Source of the DNA: AC-37 sp036389835 | Lineage (GTDB): Bacteria > Actinomycetota > Thermoleophilia > Solirubrobacterales > Thermoleophilaceae | Assembly (NCBI GenBank): GCA_036389835.1 | Contig: DASVWC010000087.1 | Coordinates: 1 to 64,000 of the forward strand | Reading direction: 5' to 3' | DNA: 64,000 nt | Shown: piece after piece, positions 1 through 9,100 of the stretch | Layout of the letters: each line of letters opens with the position of its first letter | How positions within the stretch are numbered: the first letter of the stretch is position 1 | Notes under the pieces: model-generated | What the model saw: the letters and a program-made list of their open reading frames with translations, nothing else | The model's database searches: none | Told to the model about the DNA's origin: nothing | Made by a program: the position numbers and the translations under genes

Positions 1-540
1 GGCCTCTACGCCACCCGGCGCGAGTCCTACATCGAGGTCGACCCGGTCATGGGCCACGACCTCACCTTCCCGTTCAACATGGTCAAGCGCGGCTGGCGAC
101 CGGTGTACGTCCCGAGCGCGCAGGCCCGCGAGAAGACCACCCCCGACAACCTCGCCGAGGGCCGCCGCAAGCGCCGGATGATGAGCCACATGTGGCCGAT
201 CCTCGTCCGCGGCGGCCTGCTCGACCCGCGCGGCTACTCCCCCCTCTACGCGTTCCAGATCGCCTCCCACCGCGTGCTCCGCTACGCCACGCCGTTCCTG
301 CACCTGATCGCGCTCGGCACGAACGTCGCGCTGCTGAGCGACGGCGCGATCTACCAGGTCACGTTCGCGATCCAGCTCGCGGCGATCGCGGCCGCGCTGC
401 TCGCCGCCGTCGTCCCGTGGCGCCCGCTGAAGCTCGCCCAGTACTACGTCCTGGTCACCGGCTCGATCCTCGGCGGCCTCTGGGACTGGCTGCGCAGCGG
501 CACCACGGCAGGCTGGGAGAAGGCCGAGGGCACCCGCTGA
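1..540 (+). CDS. Glycosyltransferase family 2, C-terminal part
   Basis: The window starts inside this gene; 179 codons remain and the reading frame is open from base 1. The segment GHDLTFPFNMVKRGWR followed by a basic RRKRRMM stretch is the acceptor-side end of a family 2 glycosyltransferase catalytic domain, where GHDL replaces the usual ED acid-base motif region. Hydrophobic stretches follow (around VLRYATPFLHLIALGTNVALL and AAALLAAVVPW), so the enzyme is probably anchored in the inner face of the membrane. The stop codon overlaps the start of the sugar transferase behind it, suggesting one operon for an exopolysaccharide or glycolipid. The sugar donor and acceptor cannot be read from this fragment. 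Confidence 0.8.
   Translation, partial: GLYATRRESYIEVDPVMGHDLTFPFNMVKRGWRPVYVPSAQAREKTTPDNLAEGRRKRRMMSHMWPILVRGGLLDPRGYSPLYAFQIASHRVLRYATPFLHLIALGTNVALLSDGAIYQVTFAIQLAAIAAALLAAVVPWRPLKLAQYYVLVTGSILGGLWDWLRSGTTAGWEKAEGTR
526..530 (+). promoter_or_regulatory. Ribosome binding site deciding a CTG start
   Basis: GAGGG lies six bases before a CTG codon at 537 that overlaps the upstream TGA (CTGA). No ATG, GTG or TTG exists at the position where family members begin, so this site is the best support for a CTG start. Confidence 0.45.
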
Positions 541-1133
541 ACCGCGCGCTCGACACGCTGGTGGCCGCCGCCGCGCTCGCGCTGACGAGCCCGCTGCTGC
601 TCGGCGCGCTGGTGGCGATCCGGCTCGAGTCGAAGGGCTCGCCGATCTACCGCCAGCGCCGCGTCGGCAAGGACGGCGTCCCGTTCGAGATGCTCAAGCT
701 GCGCACGATGGTGAGCGGCGCCGAGCACATCGGCGCCGGCCTCGCCGTCAACGCGGGCGACCCGCGCATCACGCGCGTCGGCGCGTTGCTGCGCCGCTTC
801 TCCCTGGACGAGCTGCCGAACCTGGTCAACGTGCTGTGCGGCGACCTGGCGATCGTCGGCCCGCGACCGACGATCCAGGCCCAGGTCGACCAGTACACGC
901 CGCGCCAGCGCCGCCGCCTCGAGGTGAAGCCCGGCATCACCGGCTGGGCGCAGGTCAACGGCCGCGCGTCGCTGCCGTGGGACGAGCGGATCGAGCTCGA
1001 CGTCTGGTACGTGGACAACCGCTCGCTGCGGCTCGACCTCAGGATCCTCGCGAGGACGGTGCAGATGCTCGTGACCGGCCACGGCCTCTACAAGGGGGAG
1101 ACCGGCGGATGGAAGCCGAACCAGAACGCGTAG
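537..1133 (+). CDS. Undecaprenyl-phosphate sugar phosphotransferase
   Basis: A 198-residue short-form bacterial sugar transferase (the catalytic domain of the WcaJ/PglC type). It would transfer a sugar-1-phosphate from a UDP-sugar to undecaprenyl phosphate, the first step of a lipid-linked glycan. A single hydrophobic reentrant helix at residues 5-25 is followed by RQRRVGKDG, MLKLRTM, LDELPNLVNVL, VGPRP and KPGITGWAQVNGR, all family motifs in order. The start is proposed as CTG at 537 because homologs begin just before the N-R-A-L-D segment and the first GTG (561) would remove part of the membrane helix. It is translationally coupled to the glycosyltransferase before it and overlaps the ATP-grasp gene after it by 25 bases. 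Confidence 0.85.
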   Translation: MNRALDTLVAAAALALTSPLLLGALVAIRLESKGSPIYRQRRVGKDGVPFEMLKLRTMVSGAEHIGAGLAVNAGDPRITRVGALLRRFSLDELPNLVNVLCGDLAIVGPRPTIQAQVDQYTPRQRRRLEVKPGITGWAQVNGRASLPWDERIELDVWYVDNRSLRLDLRILARTVQMLVTGHGLYKGETGGWKPNQNA

Positions 1134-2101
1134 CCGTCCTGCTGACGGGGGTAGGCAAGCGCTACGACATCGTCAGCGCGTTCGCCCAGCACGCGTTCGT
1201 GGTGGCGGCCGACCCGAGCCCGCTCGCACCCGCGCGCTACGCCGCCGACGTCCGCGTCGCCCCGCCGCGGATCGACGACCCCGGCTACGTCCCGTTCCTC
1301 CAGGAGCAGGTGGCCGAGCACGGCGTGCGCGCCGTCGTGCCGCTGACCGACCTCGACATCGAGGTGCTGGCGCGCGCCGACCTGCCCGCCTTCGTGCCGG
1401 ACCCCGAGGTCTGCCGCGCCACCTACGACGAGTACGAGACGCACGAGCTGCTGCTGCGCCTCGGCCTGCCGAGCCCGCCCACGGTCCTGCCGGGCACTGA
1501 GCCCGACTCCTACCCCGTGATGGTCAAGCCGCGCCGCGGCTCGGGCGCGCGCTCGATCCACCCCGCCGCCGACCGCGAGCAGAAGGACTTCTTCGTGCGC
1601 TACGTCGACGAGCCGGTGATGGTGCAGCGGCTGATGCGGGGGCCCGAGTTCTCGATCGACATCCTGTGCGACCTCGACGGGCGCTGCCTGAACGCGATCC
1701 CGCGCACGATGATCGAGTCGCGCGGCGGCGAGTCGATCAAGGGCACGGTCATCGCCGACCGCGAGCTGATCGAGCTGGGCCGCGCGGTCGCCGAGGCGCT
1801 GCCCGTGCGCGGGCCCTGCACCGTCCAGGCGTTCCGCGACCCGGAGATCGGCCTCGGCATCACCGACGTGAACACGCGCTTCGGCGGCGCGTTCCCCGCG
1901 CCTATGTACGCGGCCCGGCCCGGGCGCACCTACCCGGAGCTGATTTGCCGCATGGCCGCGGGCGAGCGCGTCGAGCCGCACGTGGGCGAGTTCGACGCCG
2001 GCATGACCTTCACGCGCTGGTTCTGGCAGATCGAGCTCGACGAGTCGAACGAGCCGACCGGGCGCGACATCGTCCCGGACGGCCCGCGCCCGCCGCGCTA
2101 G
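1109..2101 (+). CDS. ATP-grasp ligase (carbamoyl-phosphate-synthase-like)
   Basis: 330 residues. The N-terminus VAVLLTGVGKRYDIVSAF is a pre-ATP-grasp Rossmann-like fold; PVMVKPRRGSGARSI is the ATP-binding lysine and glycine loop; ITDVNTRFGGAFP supplies the metal-binding D-x-N-x-R at the end of the grasp. Such proteins ligate a carboxylate to an amine or thiol with ATP. Members of this subgroup often sit in surface polysaccharide clusters next to sugar transferases, as here, where they may modify a sugar or link an amino acid to it; the substrate is not predictable. Start ATG 1109 has a GGGGGAG site eight bases upstream, inside the end of the previous gene. Its stop shares the palindrome CTAG with the stop of the convergent amidase gene. 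Confidence 0.85.
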   Translation: MEAEPERVAVLLTGVGKRYDIVSAFAQHAFVVAADPSPLAPARYAADVRVAPPRIDDPGYVPFLQEQVAEHGVRAVVPLTDLDIEVLARADLPAFVPDPEVCRATYDEYETHELLLRLGLPSPPTVLPGTEPDSYPVMVKPRRGSGARSIHPAADREQKDFFVRYVDEPVMVQRLMRGPEFSIDILCDLDGRCLNAIPRTMIESRGGESIKGTVIADRELIELGRAVAEALPVRGPCTVQAFRDPEIGLGITDVNTRFGGAFPAPMYAARPGRTYPELICRMAAGERVEPHVGEFDAGMTFTRWFWQIELDESNEPTGRDIVPDGPRPPR

Positions 2102-3630
2102 CGCCTGGCGGCGGCCGGACTGCCCCCGCCCGCCGGCTCCTGATACGGCGGCGGCGGCTCACCCGACGTCGTGCCGCCCCGGTGCGGCACGCGCACGTGG
2201 TAGGTGCGCGACCTCGCGGGCGCGTTCGAGCCGTCGCCGCCGAACAGCGCCGTGGCGCGGTAGAGGCCCTCGTGCCGGAAGCGCACCTTCTTGAGGAAGC
2301 TCCCGTTCGAGCGGGCCGGCACGGTGCGCCCGTAGAAGCGCTGCCAGCGCTTGCCGACCTTCTTCTCGACCAGGATCGAGAGCGATTGCTTCGCGGGGGC
2401 GACCGAGCCGCGCATCTTCACGTTGGTGTTCTTGGCGACGCGCTTGGGCGGGCGCTCGAGCGTGACCTGCGCGGGCGGCCGCGGCGCCACCGGCGCGCCG
2501 GCCACGCGCTCGCGCAGCGCGGGAAGCTGGTCGTAGAGCGCCTGGCCCGGGCAGGCGGTGCTGTTCGCGTCGCGGTGCCCGGAGACGCGCTCGAGCGTGG
2601 CCTCCTCGCCCGCCGCGAAGTGGCTCCCGCCGCCGCCGTTCGAGACCACGGTGACCGTGCCGCTCGTCGGCTGCCCGTGCAGCGGCAGCTTCCAGCGGAT
2701 CAGCCGCGTCATCGCCTCCATCGCCGGCTCGCCGGCGGGCAGCGTGCTGTGGTCGCCGATGTTCGAGACCGCGAACGACTGGGTGTTCATCCCCTCGGTG
2801 TGCGCGCCCACGACCGGCTTGTCGACACCGCCCGCGCGGCCCTCCCAGAGGCGCCCGAACTTGTCGACGAGGAAGTTGTAGCCGATGTCGTTCCAGCCGT
2901 TCGAGTTGCGGTGGTAGCGGCAGATCGACAGCAGCATCGCCGGCACCTGCTCGGCCGTGTACTCGTTCGCGCTCACGGTGTGGTGCACGAAGGCCAGCTT
3001 CACCTCGCGGTAGGCGGGCGCGCTGCGCGGCTGGCACTGGCCGTTCTCCCAGGCCGCGCGCGGCGCGATCTCGGGCTGGGCGTCCTGAGCCCCGGCGTCG
3101 GCCGCGCCGAGCAGGGTGGCGACCGTGCGGAAGCCGGACTGCGCGGCGCGCCGCAGCGCGGTCTTGGCGCGCTCGGCGGGGGTCGCGGTGCCGGCCGCGT
3201 TCACGAAGTGCAGCCGCAGCCCGCTCACCCGCCGCGAGAGCCGGTACTGGAGCTCGTCCGCCTCGCCGGCCCAGATCGGGTCGGAGCCGCCGCCCCCGCG
3301 CCCGCGCTCCCCGGTGCCCGGGTCCGGGGCGTGATCGGCTCCGCCGCCCACGCGCACCCACTCGCTCCAGCGTCCGCCCGCGCGGCGGACCCGCAGCGAG
3401 ATCCTCGGGTGGGAATCCCCCTCCCAGCGCAGCCCGACCAGGTTGAAGCGCTTGGGCGCGCGCAGCACCGGCGACTCCACCGCGCCCGCGCGCGCCGCGC
3501 CGAGCGCGGCCGGCGCCGCCATCTCGAAGTCGACGGCGCGCGGCTGGTAGGGCCGCACGGACAGAGCGGGGGCCACGACGGCCAGCAGCACGCCGAGAAA
3601 ACCCGCGGCAAGCAGGAGGGTTCGCCGCAT
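2098..3630 (-). CDS. Secreted PGRP-type N-acetylmuramoyl-L-alanine amidase
   Basis: 510 residues from ATG 3630. Residues 1-25 form a signal peptide (MRRTLLLAAGF, hydrophobic core, then a polar stretch). A variable beta-rich segment precedes a peptidoglycan-recognition/amidase_2 domain at about 195-370, with FVHHT at 215-219, GAHTEGMN and GHRD plus a later cysteine in ACPG: the zinc histidines and cysteine expected of an amidase that cuts the lactyl-alanine bond of peptidoglycan. A C-terminal Ig-like domain (about 400-490) and a Pro/Gly tail follow. It probably acts in wall turnover or against other bacteria outside the cell. An in-frame ATG at 3678 would add 16 residues in front of the signal peptide and is less likely. 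Confidence 0.85.
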   Translation of the reverse strand: MRRTLLLAAGFLGVLLAVVAPALSVRPYQPRAVDFEMAAPAALGAARAGAVESPVLRAPKRFNLVGLRWEGDSHPRISLRVRRAGGRWSEWVRVGGGADHAPDPGTGERGRGGGGSDPIWAGEADELQYRLSRRVSGLRLHFVNAAGTATPAERAKTALRRAAQSGFRTVATLLGAADAGAQDAQPEIAPRAAWENGQCQPRSAPAYREVKLAFVHHTVSANEYTAEQVPAMLLSICRYHRNSNGWNDIGYNFLVDKFGRLWEGRAGGVDKPVVGAHTEGMNTQSFAVSNIGDHSTLPAGEPAMEAMTRLIRWKLPLHGQPTSGTVTVVSNGGGGSHFAAGEEATLERVSGHRDANSTACPGQALYDQLPALRERVAGAPVAPRPPAQVTLERPPKRVAKNTNVKMRGSVAPAKQSLSILVEKKVGKRWQRFYGRTVPARSNGSFLKKVRFRHEGLYRATALFGGDGSNAPARSRTYHVRVPHRGGTTSGEPPPPYQEPAGGGSPAAARR

Positions 3631-3709
3631 CACGAAAGTCCCGAACACGCTAGAGAAACGTGCGTTGCGCTCGCGCAAGGCGCGTTGCGCGCGCCTTAAA
3701 GAAGCGGCG

Positions 3710-4558
3710 TCAGGCGGCTGACGTGGCGCGTCCTGGCGCGTCGGCAGCCGAGCGCCAGCACTCGTCGAGGAAGCGCGCGATCTCGCCGGTCAGCCGCGCG
3801 GGCGCCAGGCGCAGCTCCATGATCGAGTTGGCCTCGATCAGCCGCCCGTTGCGCAGCTCGCGCACGAGCATGTCGGAGTCCGAGAACGGATGCACGGGGT
3901 CGCGGCCGTGGCCCACCACCAGCGCCCGCGTCTCGATCCGCGCGCGCTCGCCGCGCGGCGGGGCGAAGCGACCGAAGAACAGTCCCTGGAGCACCGCGGC
4001 GGACGGAGCGGGATCGCGGCTGGTCCACTCGAGCCCGAGGTCCGTGAGGTGCGAGAGCCCGCGCGGGATCCGCCCGATCGCGCGAGTGACGACGCGCGTG
4101 ACCGGGGCGCCCACGGTCAGGGCGACCATCAGCGGCGTGAAGGCCAGGGCGCACCCGAGCAGCGCGTTGTCGAGCACCGGCATCTCGATCACCAGGCCCT
4201 GCATGCGCTCGGGAGCCCGCACGGCCGCCTCGAGCGTCACGTTCGCGCCCAGCGAGGTCCCGCCCATCACCGCGCGCTCGATCTCGAGGTGATCGAGCAG
4301 CGCGACGGCCTGCTCGCCGAAGATCGGCATGGCGTAGCGCCACATGTCGTGCGGTTGGTCCGAGTCGCCGTGCCCCAGCAGGTCGAGCGTGATCACCCGG
4401 TTCCCGCGCTCGGCCAGGGCCTGCGCCAGGGGACGGTGCATGAGGCGCGGGAGCATCAGCCCGGGGAGGAGCACGAGCGGCCGCGGCCCGCTGCCGTACT
4501 CGTCGTAGACGAGCCGGTACCCGTCGTGCACGAACTCGCCTGTCCGGACGCTCACCAC
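3710..4558 (-). CDS. Alpha/beta hydrolase
   Basis: 282 residues if started at GTG 4558. Landmarks of the fold are VLLPGLM (oxyanion loop), DLLGHGDSD, the nucleophile elbow GGTSLGA, and a late GRDPVHPFSDS that supplies the acid and histidine region. A hydrophobic cap (ALAFTPLMVALTVGAPV) lies between. The substrate is unknown; the family includes esterases, lactonases and haloperoxidase-like enzymes. The frame remains open to ATG 4651, but a good promoter (TTGGCC, 18 bases, TATGCT) ends nine bases before the GTG pair at 4558/4555, so a nearly leaderless message beginning there is favoured. It is transcribed divergently from the sigma factor gene. Confidence 0.8.
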   Translation of the reverse strand: MVSVRTGEFVHDGYRLVYDEYGSGPRPLVLLPGLMLPRLMHRPLAQALAERGNRVITLDLLGHGDSDQPHDMWRYAMPIFGEQAVALLDHLEIERAVMGGTSLGANVTLEAAVRAPERMQGLVIEMPVLDNALLGCALAFTPLMVALTVGAPVTRVVTRAIGRIPRGLSHLTDLGLEWTSRDPAPSAAVLQGLFFGRFAPPRGERARIETRALVVGHGRDPVHPFSDSDMLVRELRNGRLIEANSIMELRLAPARLTGEIARFLDECWRSAADAPGRATSAA

Positions 4559-4567
4559 CGCAGCGCG

Positions 4568-4597
4568 AGCATAACTACCCAACCTGGGGATGGCCAA
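4568..4597 (-). promoter_or_regulatory. Promoter of the alpha/beta hydrolase
   Basis: On the minus strand TTGGCC (4597-4592), an 18-base spacer and TATGCT (4573-4568) form a plausible housekeeping promoter. Only nine bases separate the -10 box from the GTG start, so the message would have almost no leader. Confidence 0.45.
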
Positions 4598-4645
4598 CCC
4601 GTTGCACAGGAGGGCGACACGAGGGGCCCCATTTGACGACAGGTG

Positions 4646-4674
4646 TTTCAACTCCCCATGGCAGGGCGCATAAT
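4646..4674 (+). promoter_or_regulatory. Promoter of the sigma factor gene, leaderless type
   Basis: CATAAT at 4669-4674 matches the -10 consensus in five of six bases; TTTCAA at 4646-4651 is a weak -35 with a 17-base spacer. Six bases after the -10 box comes ATG 4681, so transcription is expected to begin at or next to the start codon. Confidence 0.5.
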
Positions 4675-4680
4675 CACTAC

Positions 4681-6168
4681 ATGGAAGTCTCCACGCTGCC
4701 GCGCCGCGGCGGCGGATCTCTGCCTCACCCCAGGCAGGTACTCAAGGCGTTCGGCGACGATCGGCTCGTCGAGCAGATCCGGCGCGGCAACGAAGCCGCG
4801 TTCGAGGTCGTCTACGAGCGCCACCACCGCGGCATCCTGTCGTTCTGCCGGCACATGCTCTCCTCGCAGGAGGAGGCCGAGGACGCCGTCCAGCAGACCT
4901 TCGTCTCCGCCTACTACGACCTTCGCTCGAGCGACAAGGAGATCAGGCTCAAGCCCTGGCTCTACACGATCGCCCGCAACCGCTGCCTCTCGGTGCTGCG
5001 CGCCCGCCGCGAGCAGCCGGCCGAGATCGACGACATCCCCACGACCGGGCTCACCGAGGCGGTCCAGCAGCGCGACGACCTGCGCCGGATGCTCGCCGAC
5101 ATGCACGGGCTGCCGACCGAGCAGCGGGCGGCGCTCGTCCTCTCCGAGCTGGGCGACCTCTCGCACGCCGACATCGGCGCCATCCTGGGGTGCCCGGCCG
5201 TGAAGGTGAAGTCGCTCGTCTTCCAGGCGCGCTCGTCGCTGATCGAGAGCCGCGATGCGCGCGAGATCCCGTGCGCCGAGATCCGCGAGCAGCTCGCCAC
5301 GCTGCGCGGCGGGTCGCTGCGCCGCGGTCCGCTGCGCAAGCACCTGAACGCCTGCCCCGGCTGCCGCGAGTTCCGCGAGGAGGTGCGCCGCCAGCGCGCC
5401 GCGCTGGCCGCGCTGCTCCCGGTGATCCCGTCCAGCGGCCTCAAGACGGGGATCATGGGCGCGATCGGCGGTGGCGGCGCCGCGGGCGGAGGCGCCGCGG
5501 GCCTCGGCGCGGCCACCACGGCCGTGGCGGGCGGCGGCGCGGCGGCGGGCGGGTCCGCCGGCATCGGCGGCGTGGTGGCGATGCTGGCCGGCGGCGGCAC
5601 GGCCAAGCTCGCGGTGGCGGCGATCATCGCGACCGGCGCGGCGGGCGGGACCGTCGCGATCGTGAGCGGGACGGACTCCGACGAGCCGGCGGCCCGCGAG
5701 GCCACCCAGGCCAAGCCGGCCAGGGACGCGGCCGGCGGGGTCTCCGCCAGCAAGTCGCCCGACGCCCGGCGCGCGGCGCCGACCAAGGAGAGGAAGGCCA
5801 AGAAGAGCAAGGACATGCCGACGCTGGTGATGGGCCCGGACGGGACCATCACGGTGCTGCCCAACGGCAGCGCGGGCGGCGGCAACGGCCGCGGCGACGG
5901 CGGCAACTCCGCCTACGCACCCGGGCGCACGCAGGGCAACTCGAACGGCCCCAACGGCACCCGCACGCGCGCCCACGGCAACCCGCCCGCTAAGGGTGGG
6001 CGCGGCCGCGGCGCGACCCCGGCTCCTCAGGCGGCTCCCGAGGTGGCCCCGCCGACCACGACCCCGCCCGCCGCCGGCGGCAACCGGGGCGGCAACGGCG
6101 GCGGCAAGTCGCATCGCGGCGTGGGCGGCAAGGGCCCGCGGCTGCCCGACGTGCTGCCCCTCCCGTAG
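4681..6168 (+). CDS. ECF sigma factor with fused zinc-finger anti-sigma-like region
   Basis: 495 residues, more than twice a normal ECF sigma factor. Region 2 spans about 25-95 (EEAEDAVQQTFVSAYYDL), region 4 about 140-195 (LPTEQRAALVLSELGDLSHADIG, helix-turn-helix). Directly behind it C198, H221, C225 and C228 make a C-x22-H-x3-C-x2-C pattern like the zinc-binding anti-sigma fold. A Gly/Ala-rich stretch contains a possible membrane segment (about 305-335, LAVAAIIATGAAGGTVAIV), followed by a long basic, disordered Gly/Pro/Asn-rich tail. The usual separate anti-sigma gene is absent, so control may be built into the protein. Start ATG 4681 is supported by the promoter only six bases upstream. 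Target genes are unknown. Confidence 0.85.
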   Translation: MEVSTLPRRGGGSLPHPRQVLKAFGDDRLVEQIRRGNEAAFEVVYERHHRGILSFCRHMLSSQEEAEDAVQQTFVSAYYDLRSSDKEIRLKPWLYTIARNRCLSVLRARREQPAEIDDIPTTGLTEAVQQRDDLRRMLADMHGLPTEQRAALVLSELGDLSHADIGAILGCPAVKVKSLVFQARSSLIESRDAREIPCAEIREQLATLRGGSLRRGPLRKHLNACPGCREFREEVRRQRAALAALLPVIPSSGLKTGIMGAIGGGGAAGGGAAGLGAATTAVAGGGAAAGGSAGIGGVVAMLAGGGTAKLAVAAIIATGAAGGTVAIVSGTDSDEPAAREATQAKPARDAAGGVSASKSPDARRAAPTKERKAKKSKDMPTLVMGPDGTITVLPNGSAGGGNGRGDGGNSAYAPGRTQGNSNGPNGTRTRAHGNPPAKGGRGRGATPAPQAAPEVAPPTTTPPAAGGNRGGNGGGKSHRGVGGKGPRLPDVLPLP

Positions 6169-6195
6169 CTCGAGTTCCCTACGCTCCGTCCTCTA

Positions 6196-9100
6196 GTGCG
6201 GAGCCGGGGAGTCAGGGCCAGCAGTGCGGCGGGAGCCCTCGTCGCGGTGCTCGCGCTCCAGGGCGTGGCGCTCGCGGCCTTCCCCGGCGGTGACGCGAAC
6301 GAGAGCGTCCGCGTGAACGCGCCGAACGACCCGAGCTTCGACCGCTGCGAGTCCGACAACGAGGGCGGGGCCTCGTGCTCGAACGTGTTCGACGAGGAGA
6401 TCGGGCGCTTCGGGTTCGCGCCGTCGTCGTCCCAGTTCACCGCGACCTACAAGAACCCCGCGGGCACGACCCGCCAGCAGCAGCAGAACACGCTCGCCGG
6501 CCGCAACGCGCTGGGCCAGATCTCGGGCGTCTCGGCCGACCGCGCCTGGAAGCTCTCGACCGGGCGCCCGGACGTGCAGATCGCGATCCTCGACACGGGC
6601 ATCCGCTGGGAGAACGAGGGCCTGCGCACCAAGGTCCACCTGAACGCGGGCGAGCTCCCGAATCCGCAGGGTTGCTCGAAGCACGACTGCAACGGCGACG
6701 GCGCCTTCAACGTCGACGACTACGTCTCGGATTCGCGCGTGAAGCCGGACGGCGGCGTGGAGCCCGCCGACAAGCTGCTGGACGGCGGCGACGTGATCGC
6801 GGCGTTCAGCGACGGCCGCGACGGCGACGGCAACGGCTACCCGGACGACATCGCCGGCTGGGACTTCTTCGACGACGACAACGACCCGTTCGACGCGTCG
6901 AGCTACAGCAGCGCGAACAACCACGGGTCGGGCCGCGCGGTCGAGGCGGCCCAGCAGACCAACGACGGCAAGGGCGGCACCGGCCTGTGCCCGCGCTGCC
7001 AGGTCGTGCCGATGCGGATCTGGGACACGTTCGTGGCCGACACCAACAACGCGGCGCAGGCGGCGCTGTACGCGGCCGACAACCGGATCGAGGTCGTGGA
7101 GGCCTCGATCGGCGGCCTGATCAACACGCGCTTCGCGCGCGACGCGTTCGCGCACGCGTACCGCCAGGGCGTGTTCTTCACCATCGTCTCCTCCGACCTC
7201 AACACCGCCGACCACAACTTCCCGACCGCCTACGACGAGCCGATGCAGGTGCAGGGGGCGGTGGCCGACGTGAACGGGCTCGGCCAGAGCGGCGCGGAGG
7301 TGGGCGAGTTCCTCGGCGACCTCGGGATCCCGACCAACGCGCCGGTAGGCACCTGGTTCCGCAACTCGGGCACGAGCCAGTACGGGGCGCACGCGCACAT
7401 CGTCATGCACGGCACGACGGGGTCCGTCGCCACCGGCCAGGCGTCCGGTGCCGCCGGGCTGATCGTCTCCTACGCGCGCGAGCGAGGCCGCGACCTGGCT
7501 CCCAACGAGGTCAAGCAGCTCTTCACGATGACCGCCGAGGACGTGGTGGCGGAGAACACCGTCGGCACGGGCGTGCCGGACCCCGCCCACCCCGGCTGGG
7601 ACCAGCACTTCGGCTACGGGCGCCCCGACCTCGGCCTCGCGCTCGAGCGGATCCGCGACGGCAAGGTCCCGCCGCAGGCGTTCCTCGATTCGCCGGAGTG
7701 GTTCACGCCGCTCAACGTCGAGCGCCAGGGGTCGGTCGGCGTCTCCGGCCGCATCTCCGCGCGCACCGGCACCTACAGGTGGAAGCTCCAGTGGGCGCCC
7801 GGGGTCGAGCCCGGGGAGTCGGAGTTCCGCGACGCGGTCCCGGAGCAGACGTCGGCCTTCGCGCTCAACCGCGAGCTCGGGCGGATCGACCTCGCGCAGG
7901 TGCGCGCCGCGCTCGACGCCCGCCCGGGCGGCGGGGCCACCGACGACCCGACCGCGCCGTCGAAGGGACCGGGCGACCGCGACCCGAACGAGCCGGCGTT
8001 CACGGTCCGGCTCGTGGTGACCGACGCGGACGGCAACCGCGGCGAGGACCGCAAGCAGCTCTTCGCGTACCGCGATTCCTCGCTGCACGCGGGCTGGTCG
8101 CGCTACAACGGCGACGGCGGGGAGACCTCGCAGCGGCTGTACGACCTCGACGGCGACAACCGGCTCGACGTGATCGAGCCGAGCTCGAGCGGCGATCTGC
8201 GCGCGCTGCGCTTCGACGGCGAGCCGCTCGAGTCGTTCAACGGCGGCCGTCCGGTGCGCACCGGCCTGTACACGAACGCGAGGGTCAATGCGCCCGGCTA
8301 CCGCAGCGTGCCGCCGCCGCGCGAGCCGCTGCGCGTTCCGGCGATCGGCGACGTCGACGGCGACCACGAGCCCGAGATCGTGGTCTCCGCCGGCGAGCAC
8401 GTGTACGCCTGGAACGCCGACGGCAGCCGCGTGAGGGGATTCCCGGTACGGGTGAACCCGGACTTCTCGAAGCCGGCCGACCGGACGAAGGAGAACCACG
8501 TCAAGCGCGGCTTCATCGCGTCGCCGACGCTGGTGGACCTCGACCGCGACGGGCGCCTCGAGATCGCGATCGCCGCGCTCGACCAGCACCTCTATGCGTG
8601 GGACGGACGCGGGGACGCCGTGAGGGGCTTCCCGGTGAAGCTCGCGGTCGCGGCCGACAAGCTGGTGGGGGCCGAGAGCATCAACACGGTCTCGGCGGGC
8701 GACATCGACGGCGACGGCAAGCCGGACCTGGTCGTCCCGACGGCGGAGATCGACGACCCGCTCCAGCAGCCCGAGGGCGACGTGGCGGGCGCGATCCGCA
8801 ACGTCGTCACGACCCTCGCCGCGAACGCGCTGGGCAAGAGCGGGCGCACCTACGCGGTGAGCAGCGAGGGCAGGTTCCTCCCGGGCTGGCCCGCGAAGCC
8901 GAACGGAACGGTCCCCGACGCGCTGCCGCTGGTCGGGCCGGGCGTGGACTACGCGCTCGGAGACGTGGACGGCGACGGCAAGCTCGACGCGATCGGCGGG
9001 GTGGCGACCGGCGACGTGCAGGCCCGGCACGCCGACGGCGCCGCCTTCACCACCTACGACCCGTCGCCGGCGACGGGCGAGCACGTGGACAGGAGCAAGG

